Source of the DNA: CAZKWY01 sp964556655
GTDB taxonomy: Bacteria > Patescibacteriota > Minisyncoccia > Portnoybacterales > UBA2143
DNA length: 5,243 nt
Assembly: GCA_964556655.1 (NCBI GenBank)
Contig: CAZKWY010000026.1
Location: forward strand, 1 to 5,243
Direction of reading: 5' to 3'
Shown here: positions 1 to 5,203 of the stretch, in pieces
Layout: each line of letters starts with the position of its first letter
How positions within the stretch are numbered: the first letter of the stretch is position 1
Made by a program: the position numbers and the translations under genes
Notes under the pieces: generated by a model
What the model saw: only the letters and a program-made list of their open reading frames with translations
Databases searched by the model: none
What the model was told of the DNA's origin: nothing

Positions 1-4
1 TCAT

Positions 5-38
5 GTTGTTAATACTTTATCCTAAAAGTGTTAACAAC
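5..38. repeat. 14-bp inverted repeat (operator-like hairpin)
   Basis: Bases 5-18 and 25-38 are complementary over 14 pairs (13 Watson-Crick plus one G.T) around a 6-base loop, ATCCTA. Both arms contain a TGTTAA core. No T-run follows on either strand, so it is not a typical intrinsic terminator. Such a symmetrical site just ahead of a TATAAT box could be a repressor operator, or the end of an element lying left of the window. The sequence shows the symmetry only; the role is inferred. Confidence 0.6.
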
Positions 39-63
39 GCGAGCTATTCTTACACTTTATAAT
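31..63 (+). promoter_or_regulatory. Possible weak promoter (TATAAT at 58-63)
   Basis: A perfect TATAAT sits at 58-63. The best -35 candidate, TTAACA at 31-36 inside the right arm of the palindrome, is 21 bases upstream, longer than the usual 16-18, and there is no extended -10 TG. Transcription from here would start near base 70 and meet the hairpin at 72-113 almost at once. In AT-rich DNA a TATAAT can occur by chance, so this is tentative. Confidence 0.25.
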
Positions 64-71
64 ATCATGAT

Positions 72-118
72 GAGAGGACTACCAAAGGGTTCTGTCCCGA
101 GGGAATGCCTCTCTTTTT
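72..118 (+). terminator. Terminator-like hairpin, plus strand
   Basis: GAGAGG (72-77) pairs with CCTCTC (108-113), followed directly by TTTTTAT. The 30-base interior can pair further, for instance GGG (87-89) with CCC (96-98). A stem followed by a T-run fits intrinsic termination of rightward transcription, either from a gene left of the window or from the TATAAT at 58-63. The G-rich, structured interior is longer than in a plain terminator, so a small structured RNA of about 45-50 nt is an alternative reading. I matched it to no known RNA family. Confidence 0.45.
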
Positions 119-617
119 ATTTGCCTAATTTCTTCTTAAACAGCTGGATATTAACAATAGATTTACTAAATTTTCTAAGAAGCGAGGAAAAACGCTTATT
201 AGGAACTATTATTTTGCGTAATTTATTTTCTTTAACCAAATATTCAATTAAGCAATAAAAATCGCCGTCACCGGAAACAATAACAGCTTTATCATATTTT
301 TATATTCAATCATTGTATGCAGAACTAATTCCGCATCAACATTCCCCTTAACCTTAATTTTTCCCTTTTCTTTTATTTCTAGAGTCGGCTTGAAAATACA
401 AAGATAGCCGGCTTTTTGTAATTCAGTATAAAGCGCTTGATTATCCGGCACATAACCAATAAACAAATAAGCTTTGTTAATTTGATATTTGTCTTTTAGA
501 AATTGCCTAAAATCTAACAAAATTTAAATTCCATCCCTGACTTTTAACGCCCAAATTAAGATTCTGGCTATCTATAAAGACAAAATTATTTTCCTTTTTC
601 TTCTTCATCTTTATCAT
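117..617 (-). pseudogene. NYN-domain (LabA/DUF88-like) nuclease, frameshifted
   Basis: Joined over three reading frames, this gives a protein of about 165 residues. Its N-terminal piece has the NYN strand FVFIDSQNLN, the middle runs from LDFRQFLKD to NVDAELVLHTM, and the C-terminal piece has the hallmark SGDGDF and ends in KKKLGK before TAA at 117-119. NYN proteins are PIN-like, metal-dependent nucleases thought to cut RNA; the acidic residues in FIDSQN, NVDAEL and SGDGDF would form the metal site and all are still readable. Two frame breaks separate the pieces. One is near 516-527, where a 10-base near-duplication (TTAAATTTTG beside TTAGATTTTA) shifts frame. The other is in the A-run near 297-301, where one base is missing between EYKN and YDKAVIV. 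The start is ATG at 617 or, in frame, 608; neither has a Shine-Dalgarno sequence. The family call is firm; whether it is a true pseudogene or carries assembly errors is open. Confidence 0.8.
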
Positions 618-624
618 TATAGCA
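616..624 (-). promoter_or_regulatory. Extended -10 promoter of the NYN gene
   Basis: On the minus strand TGC-TATAAT (624 to 616) is a perfect extended -10 element; no convincing -35 lies 16-18 bases upstream. It overlaps the first ATG (617). Transcription would begin near 609, which fits a leaderless mRNA starting at the second in-frame ATG (608) and the lack of any ribosome binding site. The element is seen; its use is inferred. Confidence 0.5.
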
Positions 625-764
625 TAAAAAAATTAAGATTTGGAATAGAAAATACAATAACTTGGAGCATTATTCCTTAAATGGAAAAACTCCGAATGAA
701 ATGCTAAAATTAATTAATCATTAAACCGACAAATGTGTGTGCCTAAAACATTGCTGATTTTATT
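625..764. other. Intergenic region between divergent NYN and Nudix genes
   Basis: No reading frame here looks like a gene. There is one weak imperfect hairpin: GGAG (664-667) can pair with CTCC (690-693), with an inner stem TTCC (673-676) and GGAA (683-686). The rest is AT-rich spacer between two outward-facing promoters. The hairpin could be a shared regulatory site, but it is too weak to claim. Confidence 0.5.
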
Positions 765-793
765 TTGACTCAAAATGGATAAGGATATATAAT
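765..793 (+). promoter_or_regulatory. Near-consensus sigma70-type promoter of the Nudix gene
   Basis: TTGACT (765-770) and TATAAT (788-793) are separated by exactly 17 bases, differing from the housekeeping consensus by one base. The transcript would start near 800, leaving a leader of only about 18 nt before the ATG at 818, with no Shine-Dalgarno sequence in it. This is among the clearest promoters in the window and implies that the gene was transcribed strongly, at least before its reading frame was interrupted. Confidence 0.75.
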
Positions 794-817
794 AAAGTTA
801 ATTAACACCTAACCATC

Positions 818-1222
818 ATGCCCAATCAACTATTCAAAATAACTCAAAATGTCATTATCCAAAATCCAAAAAAGGATGTTTTAATCTTAAAACATAAAAC
901 CGGCAAGTGGTTATTGCCGGGCGGAAAAATCCAAGAAAATGAATCTTGGCTTGAAGCGTTAAAAAGAGAAATCAAAGAAGAAACAGGAATAATTCAATTT
1001 GAAATTAAAAAAATATTGGATATTGATAGCTGGACAGAAGATAAAACCGGCTATTACGTAGTCACTTTTACAGCTAAGACATAGGGGAACCGCGAAATTG
1101 AATTAAGTCATGAACATATTAATTATCAATGGGTAAAATTAAAAGATTTAAATAATTACAAATTCTGGCACGAAAATATTAAAAAGAGAATTAAAAAAGC
1201 TTTATCCCAAAAAATCGCCTAA
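818..1222 (+). pseudogene. Nudix hydrolase interrupted by an in-frame TAG
   Basis: The frame opens with MPNQLFKIT and carries a perfect Nudix box (GX5EX7REUXEEXGU) at residues 36-58: G36, E42, REI (50-52), EE (54-55), G57, I58. The glutamates bind the metal used to cleave nucleoside diphosphates linked to another group X. A TAG at 1082-1084 (codon 89) stops it just after the strand YYVVTFTAKT. The same frame then continues, beginning GNREIELSHEHINYQWVKL, a good Nudix C-terminal half, to TAA at 1220-1222, giving 134 codons in all. One base change from AAG, GAG or CAG would explain the TAG. The 88-residue product would lack the last strand and helix of the fold and probably be inactive. Alternatives are a sequencing error, amber suppression, or TAG read as sense. 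Substrate is unknown; small Nudix proteins include MutT-like and mRNA-decapping types. Confidence 0.85.
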
Positions 1223-1237
1223 TTGGCGATTTTTTTT
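1209..1237. terminator. Bidirectional intrinsic terminator between convergent genes
   Basis: An 11-bp perfect stem (1209-1219 with 1225-1235) encloses the loop TAATT. Its GC core is TCGCC/GGCGA, flanked by six A on the left and eight T on the right, so both strands read as stem plus T-run. It overlaps the final TAA of the Nudix frame and lies 16 bases beyond the kinase stop codon, so it can end both convergent transcripts. The original full-length Nudix gene therefore ran right up to its own terminator, which supports the 134-codon reading. Confidence 0.88.
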
Positions 1238-1252
1238 AATTCTTGCCATCTC

Positions 1253-3469
1253 TTAAACCTCAGTCACAATCGGTAAAGTCACCATAAAAGTAGTTCCTTT
1301 GTCTTTCCCCTCGCTTTTAACTTGAATTTCTCCTTGATGAGCTTGAATAAATTCTTTGGCTATATATAATCCTAAGCCAGAGCCATTCTGATGGATTTTT
1401 TCCGCTTCTTTGCCTCTGACAAATATCTTGAATAATCTTTGCTTATCTTGTTCAGTAATTCCCGCTCCGGTATCTTTAACTATGATTTTAACAAATTCCT
1501 TGTCATTTTGTTTAAAGCTTTTCGCTTTAACGGTAACTTTGCCATGTTCGGTGTAAAGAACCGCGTTGTCAACTAATTTTCTAATCGCTTTGGTAATCAA
1601 TCTGGTGTCTAAAAATACTTGAGGCAGATCTTTAGCTGGCTCAAAGCTTAATTCAACCTGTTTTTGCTCGGCTAGCGGTTTAACCGGATCAATCGCCTGC
1701 TGGATAATCTTGTTTAAATCAGCCGGTTTTAAATCAGGAACCGGTTGTCCTTCAATTAAATTCTGAGCGTCTAGAATATCGTCTAAAATGGTTTCCAAAC
1801 GATTAGCTGAAGCGTAGCTTCGCTTAATCATTTCCTGTTTTTTCTTTTTGGTTTTTAAAGAGCCTTCGGCTAATAAAGAGAGCATACCCTTGATAATTGA
1901 AGTAGGAGTTCTTAATTGATGGTTAACCACTCTTAAAAACTCTGTTTTCATTTGAGAAAGAGCTTGGTTTTTTTCTAACAAAGCTTCTAATCTATCGCTC
2001 TTGGCTTGGATTTCTTTGGTTTGTTCTTTGACTCTAGATTCTAAATTCTGATTAAAATCTTGAATTTGAGCATAAAGCTGGGCGTTTTCAATAGCTAAGG
2101 AAGCTTGACTAGCTAATGTTTCTAACAAATCTAAATCCTGGACTGAATACGGTTCATTGGATAATTTCTTGCCTAAAACAATAATTCCTCTTAATTTGTT
2201 TTTGGTAATTAAAGGCAAACACAGTTCAGCTTCAATCCTTTTCATATTAGATTGAAGATTAATTAAATCATCTTTAATCTTTTGATTGCGGGCGTCTCTA
2301 ATTTGAAGATTTAATTCTTCGTAAACCACTGACTTTTTAGTTTTTTCCAAACGCTCGGTTAAAAAATTATTTCTGACCAAAGAAATGCCATTATCTTCCC
2401 TAAATCCAGTAATATGTTGAATTTTATATTTATTTGTCACGTCTTCCCTTAACAACACCCCGGCTCTGTTTAATTTCATCACTTCCATAATCTCTTTAAC
2501 AATCGTGTCTGTTAATTTATCTATATCAAGAATAGAAGTCAACTTATCGGTTAATTTGTTTATGGTTTCTTGATAGGAATAGAGAGAATAGAAGAAAAAA
2601 CGGTTGGCGATTTTTTCTAAGAAAAGCACTATGGGATGAAAAATAAAGGCGGAAATTGAAACAACGGTTAAAAGACTAACCATGTAAGAAGTATTAAAAA
2701 TTCTGGTCAATCCCAGAAAAGACAGATAAGCTATCAATAAAACAATAATTAAAGAAAAAGTGTTAACAAAAATCTGGCGAATGGCTATTCTGATATCCAT
2801 TAAACGATACCTGAAAATCGCATAACCGAAGAAAGCCAGCATGATAAAAGAAGCGTAGGGACCGAGCCAGATATATCTATAATTTCCCAATAGGATGAAA
2901 AATAGGTTGAAAGTGGCGCCGAATACCAATGAAGTTGAAAGCCCGAATAAAACATAAAAGAGCTGTGCTCTAGCTATGCCAACAGATTTTCTGTACTTCA
3001 GCCATAAATTAACAAAAGCCCAAATTGAGAAAGCGGAAAAATAAACACCGTAATAGATATAGCCCCATCCTAAAATACTTTCATTGCCCCATGAACGGAT
3101 AACGATGTCTTTTATTAATATTCCCGGCGCCATTACAGCCAAAAAGACAAAGATATTAGGAAGATATATTAAAAATCTTTTAAGGGTGGTTAATTTAACC
3201 GAAGGATGAGGAAATACAAAAGAGAAATGCAAAAGGCCGCTGGCAATCAAACCAGCAGCCACAATAAATTCCCTATTCCAAAATAATAAATTCTCGGTAT
3301 CGCTTGCTTGCCTGAACATTGCTATCCCTAAAGTCCAAAGTATTACCCAGAGAACAAAGATACTATAAGAAATATTACTCTCGTTTCGGTAATTCTTACT
3401 GATTATTAAAACGCTTAAGATGATATCAAATACAACAACTGCGATTAAAATGATATTTTGTAAATCCAT
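1253..3469 (-). CDS. Membrane sensor histidine kinase (7TM-GAF-HisKA-HATPase)
   Basis: This 738-residue protein senses a signal at or in the membrane and autophosphorylates a histidine for transfer to a response regulator, which is not in the window. Residues 1-290 hold about nine hydrophobic segments (near 4-24, 35-52, 66-86, 99-119, 136-157, 168-194, 198-219, 232-254, 264-285), resembling the 7TM region found at the N-terminus of many histidine kinases. Residues 309-462 look like a GAF domain, and 463-510 a coiled-coil linker. HisKA has H517 in NHQLRTP (usual form SHELRTP). The ATPase domain has N635 (N box), DTGAGI (666-671), LFKIF (679-683) and GSGLGLYIAK (696-705), so all catalytic boxes are intact. 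ATG at 3469 begins the first hydrophobic segment; no Shine-Dalgarno sequence precedes it. A promoter lies about 60 bases upstream. Gene order suggests a link to the methyltransferase upstream, but the signal is unknown. Confidence 0.93.
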   Translation of the reverse strand: MDLQNIILIAVVVFDIILSVLIISKNYRNESNISYSIFVLWVILWTLGIAMFRQASDTENLLFWNREFIVAAGLIASGLLHFSFVFPHPSVKLTTLKRFLIYLPNIFVFLAVMAPGILIKDIVIRSWGNESILGWGYIYYGVYFSAFSIWAFVNLWLKYRKSVGIARAQLFYVLFGLSTSLVFGATFNLFFILLGNYRYIWLGPYASFIMLAFFGYAIFRYRLMDIRIAIRQIFVNTFSLIIVLLIAYLSFLGLTRIFNTSYMVSLLTVVSISAFIFHPIVLFLEKIANRFFFYSLYSYQETINKLTDKLTSILDIDKLTDTIVKEIMEVMKLNRAGVLLREDVTNKYKIQHITGFREDNGISLVRNNFLTERLEKTKKSVVYEELNLQIRDARNQKIKDDLINLQSNMKRIEAELCLPLITKNKLRGIIVLGKKLSNEPYSVQDLDLLETLASQASLAIENAQLYAQIQDFNQNLESRVKEQTKEIQAKSDRLEALLEKNQALSQMKTEFLRVVNHQLRTPTSIIKGMLSLLAEGSLKTKKKKQEMIKRSYASANRLETILDDILDAQNLIEGQPVPDLKPADLNKIIQQAIDPVKPLAEQKQVELSFEPAKDLPQVFLDTRLITKAIRKLVDNAVLYTEHGKVTVKAKSFKQNDKEFVKIIVKDTGAGITEQDKQRLFKIFVRGKEAEKIHQNGSGLGLYIAKEFIQAHQGEIQVKSEGKDKGTTFMVTLPIVTEV

Positions 3470-3495
3470 AGAATCTTAGTTATTTTCAGTCAATG

Positions 3496-3548
3496 AAAAA
3501 ATCCTGAAATGACAGCATAACGAGTTCATTATACCATCATTTCAGGAT
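3496..3548 (-). terminator. Hairpin plus T-run after the methyltransferase gene
   Basis: ATCCTGAAATGA (3501-3512) and TCATTTCAGGAT (3537-3548) form a perfect 12-bp stem with a 24-base loop. Reading leftward, the stem is followed by a T-run (A3496-3501 on the given strand). The distal arm contains the methyltransferase stop codon (TGA at 3544-3542). This fits an intrinsic terminator, although the large loop would make it weaker than usual. The loop also holds a TATAAT box facing the kinase gene. Confidence 0.65.
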
Positions 3549-3556
3549 CGCAGCAA
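3528..3556 (-). promoter_or_regulatory. Kinase promoter nested in the terminator loop
   Basis: On the minus strand TGG-TATAAT (3536 to 3528) is a perfect extended -10 element, and TTGCTG (3556 to 3551) lies 17 bases upstream as a partial -35 (3 of 6). A transcript would start near 3521, giving a leader of about 50 nt before the kinase ATG. The -35 lies in the last codons of the methyltransferase gene and the -10 in the hairpin loop, so terminator and promoter share the same DNA. Confidence 0.55.
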
Positions 3557-4588
3557 TTTGATTCGGTCTAAATTGACCTTAACAATCCAAGTTAACCCCG
3601 TAGGGTCTAACTCCAAGGATTGTTCACGAAAGTGGACGCATGACATAAGCTGTTCCATCTCCTCCCTGGAACGCTCTATCAAGCGCCAATTGCCCATTGT
3701 TTCTATCCATGCCCGATAGGGATTGCCCGTGGCGATGTTAGTAAACATCAGTATTCCATCTTCATGGACAAATCTGTCAGACAGATTTTTAAGGATTATC
3801 TTAATTATGCTGTCAGGCAAATAATCAAACAATCCCCCGGCGTAAATCAGATGGAATTTCTTGCCTCTTTCGTTCAGCCCCTTAAAGAACTTAGGTAATC
3901 TTCTTACGTTAGTCAAAAAAGTATCAACTTGGCCACTGATGTCGGACAATCTCCGCTTTGATTCTTCAAGAGCGTCTTTGTCAAAATCAATCAGAAGTAC
4001 CTTAGCCTTAGATTCTTTAAGCTCGTATTGGACTTCTTCAAGGTCCCTTGACGATCCAGACGCTATTGAAATAACATTCGGAGCTTCAAACTTATGGCAC
4101 ACTTCTCTGATTAATCCTGCCTGGATTTTCAACTTTTCTCGATGTTGTTGAGCAATAGAACTGTTTAAAGCATAACGCCCGATCACGCCGCCCAGAGTAT
4201 TCTCGGCCGACCTTTCCTGTCTATCCACAATCATATTGATTACTTCGAAATCGCCCGGATATCCTCTTGGCCAAGTCTGAATATGTTTGGCAAAAGAAGA
4301 ATATCCATGAATGCGCCAGGCATTAAGAAGCTCTGAACGGATATCTTCCTTAATCCAACCTTTTTGCTCTGCGAGTTCAACCGCATAAGTCAAAAAATGA
4401 ATTAAAGTGATAACACGATTCTGCGCCTCCGGGAGCGAAAAATCCTTAAATTCTTTTTCTATTCGGGAGAACGCCTGATCTGCCAGAATTAACCTTTCGC
4501 CAACCGCATTGCTTTTATCCGTCTTTTCGGGTTCAACTTCATCGAGTAAGCCATTTTCCACCAATGCCTCTAATCGATTTCTGTCCAT
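3542..4588 (-). CDS. SAM methyltransferase, PhcB-like EF/3-OH-PAME biosynthesis family
   Basis: This 348-residue soluble enzyme has an N-terminal helical part (about 1-165) with the family motif WPRGYPGDF (106-114), then a Rossmann SAM-binding domain: motif I as VISIASGSS (172-180), the acidic end of strand 2 as LLIDFD (198-203), motif IV as LIYAGGLFDYLPD (247-259), and a C-terminal stretch TNIATGNPYRAW (283-294) with NWRLIERS (300-307). From memory, GYxGDY/F, AGLFDYL and W-LI-R together mark the proteins annotated as extracellular factor 3-hydroxypalmitate methyl ester biosynthesis, named after Ralstonia PhcB, which methylates a fatty acid to make a quorum signal. The substrate here is not shown. 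I chose ATG 4588 because AAGGGGGTGAT (4602-4592), one base off the ideal Shine-Dalgarno, sits just before it. An upstream in-frame ATG at 4651 would overlap the small gene. The stop of that gene is four bases upstream, implying translational coupling. G+C is higher than in the N-terminal half of the kinase gene, judged by eye. Confidence 0.82.
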   Translation of the reverse strand: MDRNRLEALVENGLLDEVEPEKTDKSNAVGERLILADQAFSRIEKEFKDFSLPEAQNRVITLIHFLTYAVELAEQKGWIKEDIRSELLNAWRIHGYSSFAKHIQTWPRGYPGDFEVINMIVDRQERSAENTLGGVIGRYALNSSIAQQHREKLKIQAGLIREVCHKFEAPNVISIASGSSRDLEEVQYELKESKAKVLLIDFDKDALEESKRRLSDISGQVDTFLTNVRRLPKFFKGLNERGKKFHLIYAGGLFDYLPDSIIKIILKNLSDRFVHEDGILMFTNIATGNPYRAWIETMGNWRLIERSREEMEQLMSCVHFREQSLELDPTGLTWIVKVNLDRIKLLRS

Positions 4589-4591
4589 TTT

Positions 4592-4602
4592 ATCACCCCC
4601 TT
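4592..4602 (-). promoter_or_regulatory. Strong Shine-Dalgarno of the methyltransferase gene
   Basis: AAGGGGGTGAT on the minus strand matches the anti-16S consensus AAGGAGGTGAT at 10 of 11 bases and ends three bases before the ATG at 4588. It also encodes the last residues and TGA stop of the small upstream gene, so ribosomes finishing that gene end on this site. It decides the methyltransferase start. Confidence 0.8.
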
Positions 4603-4751
4603 CTCTTTTTTTTGAAGTCTTCTCTAAAAAATCGTCGCTGATCAGCATCAAAAATCGAAATCAAAATTCCATAAGCCATAAAAGCGTAGCAAGCTGTCTG
4701 GAATGCCAAGTCATGAAAAAATTGAGCCACGGGATTCTTAAATTCTTTCAT
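4593..4751 (-). CDS. Small membrane protein, 52 aa, function unknown
   Basis: The frame starts MKEFKNPVAQFFHDL, has one hydrophobic stretch at about residues 15-35 (LAFQTACYAFMAYGILISIF), then an acidic turn, and ends with a basic tail KKKRRG. This suggests a single-pass membrane protein with its charged C-terminus in the cytoplasm. AGGGAGGT (4765-4758) is an excellent Shine-Dalgarno; its GGAGG is seven bases from the ATG at 4751 but only one base from the ATG at 4757, so I prefer 4751. The stop lies four bases before the methyltransferase start, and the last codons double as that gene's ribosome binding site. This coupling and its own promoter make it a credible gene despite its size. I do not recognise the family. 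It might be a partner, a membrane anchor or an exporter accessory for the methyltransferase; a leader peptide is the main alternative. Confidence 0.68.
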   Translation of the reverse strand: MKEFKNPVAQFFHDLAFQTACYAFMAYGILISIFDADQRRFFREDFKKKRRG

Positions 4752-4807
4752 TGTCATACCTCCCTCGTATAAATATTTAAATGTTAATGTTCTAATATCC
4801 TGCTTTT

Positions 4808-4837
4808 ATATTAAACTAAAAATAAGTATTTTGTCAA
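4808..4837 (-). promoter_or_regulatory. Promoter of the small-protein/methyltransferase operon
   Basis: On the minus strand a perfect TTGACA (4837-4832) is followed after 18 bases by TAATAT (4813-4808, 4 of 6 matches to TATAAT). A transcript would start near 4801 and carry an AU-rich leader of about 50 nt ending in AGGGAGGT. The -35 lies only about 14 bases from the proposed IS30 end, so any regulatory site further upstream has been replaced or moved by the insertion. Confidence 0.65.
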
Positions 4838-4850
4838 GTTAAAGCAGATA

Positions 4851-5185
4851 GATTCTACTCCGAAGCGCAACATTCAAAAAGGCATCTCGTTGAGGTAAAA
4901 TAGTTATGCAAATAATTAACTATCTCAATCAAGATGCCTTATCAACATATTACATCAACTCAAAGAAATAATCTATCCTTCTTGCTCCATACCAACACAA
5001 AAAAGAAAGATATAGCTAAACTATTAAACAAAGGCCGGTCTAGCATCTATCGAGAATTAAAAAGAAACGCTGCTAAAAACAAAGTCGGCTATAGTACCAG
5101 GCTTGCCAAAAGACAAACCAAAGAAAGAAGAATTTCAGCTAACTCCAGATTTAAAAAAATTGAAAACGATCAGGATTTAAAACAG
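4851..5185 (+). mobile_element. Left end of an IS30-family insertion sequence (partial)
   Basis: The region contains the 5' part of an IS30-type transposase gene preceded by about 80 bases of leader. The left terminal repeat is probably in GATTCTACTCCGAAGCGCAA (4851-4870), which resembles my recollection of IS30-family ends; the exact tip cannot be fixed because the right end is missing. The IS30 sequence stops at about 5186, where unrelated sequence begins. Confidence 0.6.
4879..4940 (+). repeat. Long hairpin covering the transposase start codon
   Basis: AAGGCATCT (4879-4887) pairs with AGATGCCTT (4932-4940), TTGAG (4890-4894) with CTCAA (4924-4928) and ATAGTTA (4900-4906) with TAACTAT (4917-4923). 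That is 21 pairs with two interior bulges and a 10-base loop. The ATG at 4934 lies within the outer right arm. In RNA read through from outside, the start codon would be buried. Several insertion sequences (IS10, IS50) are known to block expression from external transcripts this way; its use here is inferred. Confidence 0.7.
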
Positions 5186-5203
5186 GAAAGTGACCCCTCC
5201 TAG
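4934..5203 (+). pseudogene. IS30-family transposase, N-terminal fragment
   Basis: The readable frame is 89 codons. It begins MPYQHITSTQRNNLSFLL and has the IS30 helix-turn-helix (HTH_38 type) at residues 22-45, KKKDIAKLL followed by RSSIYRELKRN, which binds the element's ends. IS30 transposases are usually 300-plus residues with a DDE catalytic domain in the C-terminal two-thirds; none of that is here. Similarity to the family fades after residue 84 (base 5185), and the frame then runs five foreign codons to TAG at 5201-5203. The most likely cause is insertion of, or recombination with, another element, so the rest of the gene may lie beyond the window. No Shine-Dalgarno is evident, and the start codon is inside a hairpin. 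Confidence 0.8.

Noticed and set aside
28..258. Plus-strand open frame of 76 codons
   Set aside because: It runs antisense through the conserved C-terminal part of the NYN gene, has no recognisable domain and no Shine-Dalgarno sequence.
3542..3544. TGA read as glycine (Gracilibacteria/SR1 code)
   Set aside because: The TGA stops of the methyltransferase and the small gene sit exactly where terminator and next start are placed, so TGA behaves as a stop.
3861..4151. Plus-strand open frame of 96 codons
   Set aside because: It is antisense to the SAM-binding domain of the methyltransferase, is serine-rich low-complexity and lacks a ribosome binding site.
4589..4651. Upstream in-frame start adding 21 residues to the methyltransferase
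   Set aside because: It would overlap the small gene in another frame, has no Shine-Dalgarno sequence, and an almost ideal one stands right before the ATG at 4588.
1253..4757. Defence system (toxin-antitoxin or abortive infection) built on the NYN, kinase and methyltransferase genes
   Set aside because: The kinase has standard signalling domains, the methyltransferase has no DNA-methylase motifs, and the NYN gene is broken with no antitoxin-like partner beside it.
4509..4772. Plus-strand open frame of 87 codons
   Set aside because: It is antisense to the methyltransferase start and the small membrane gene, whose minus-strand signals are far better.
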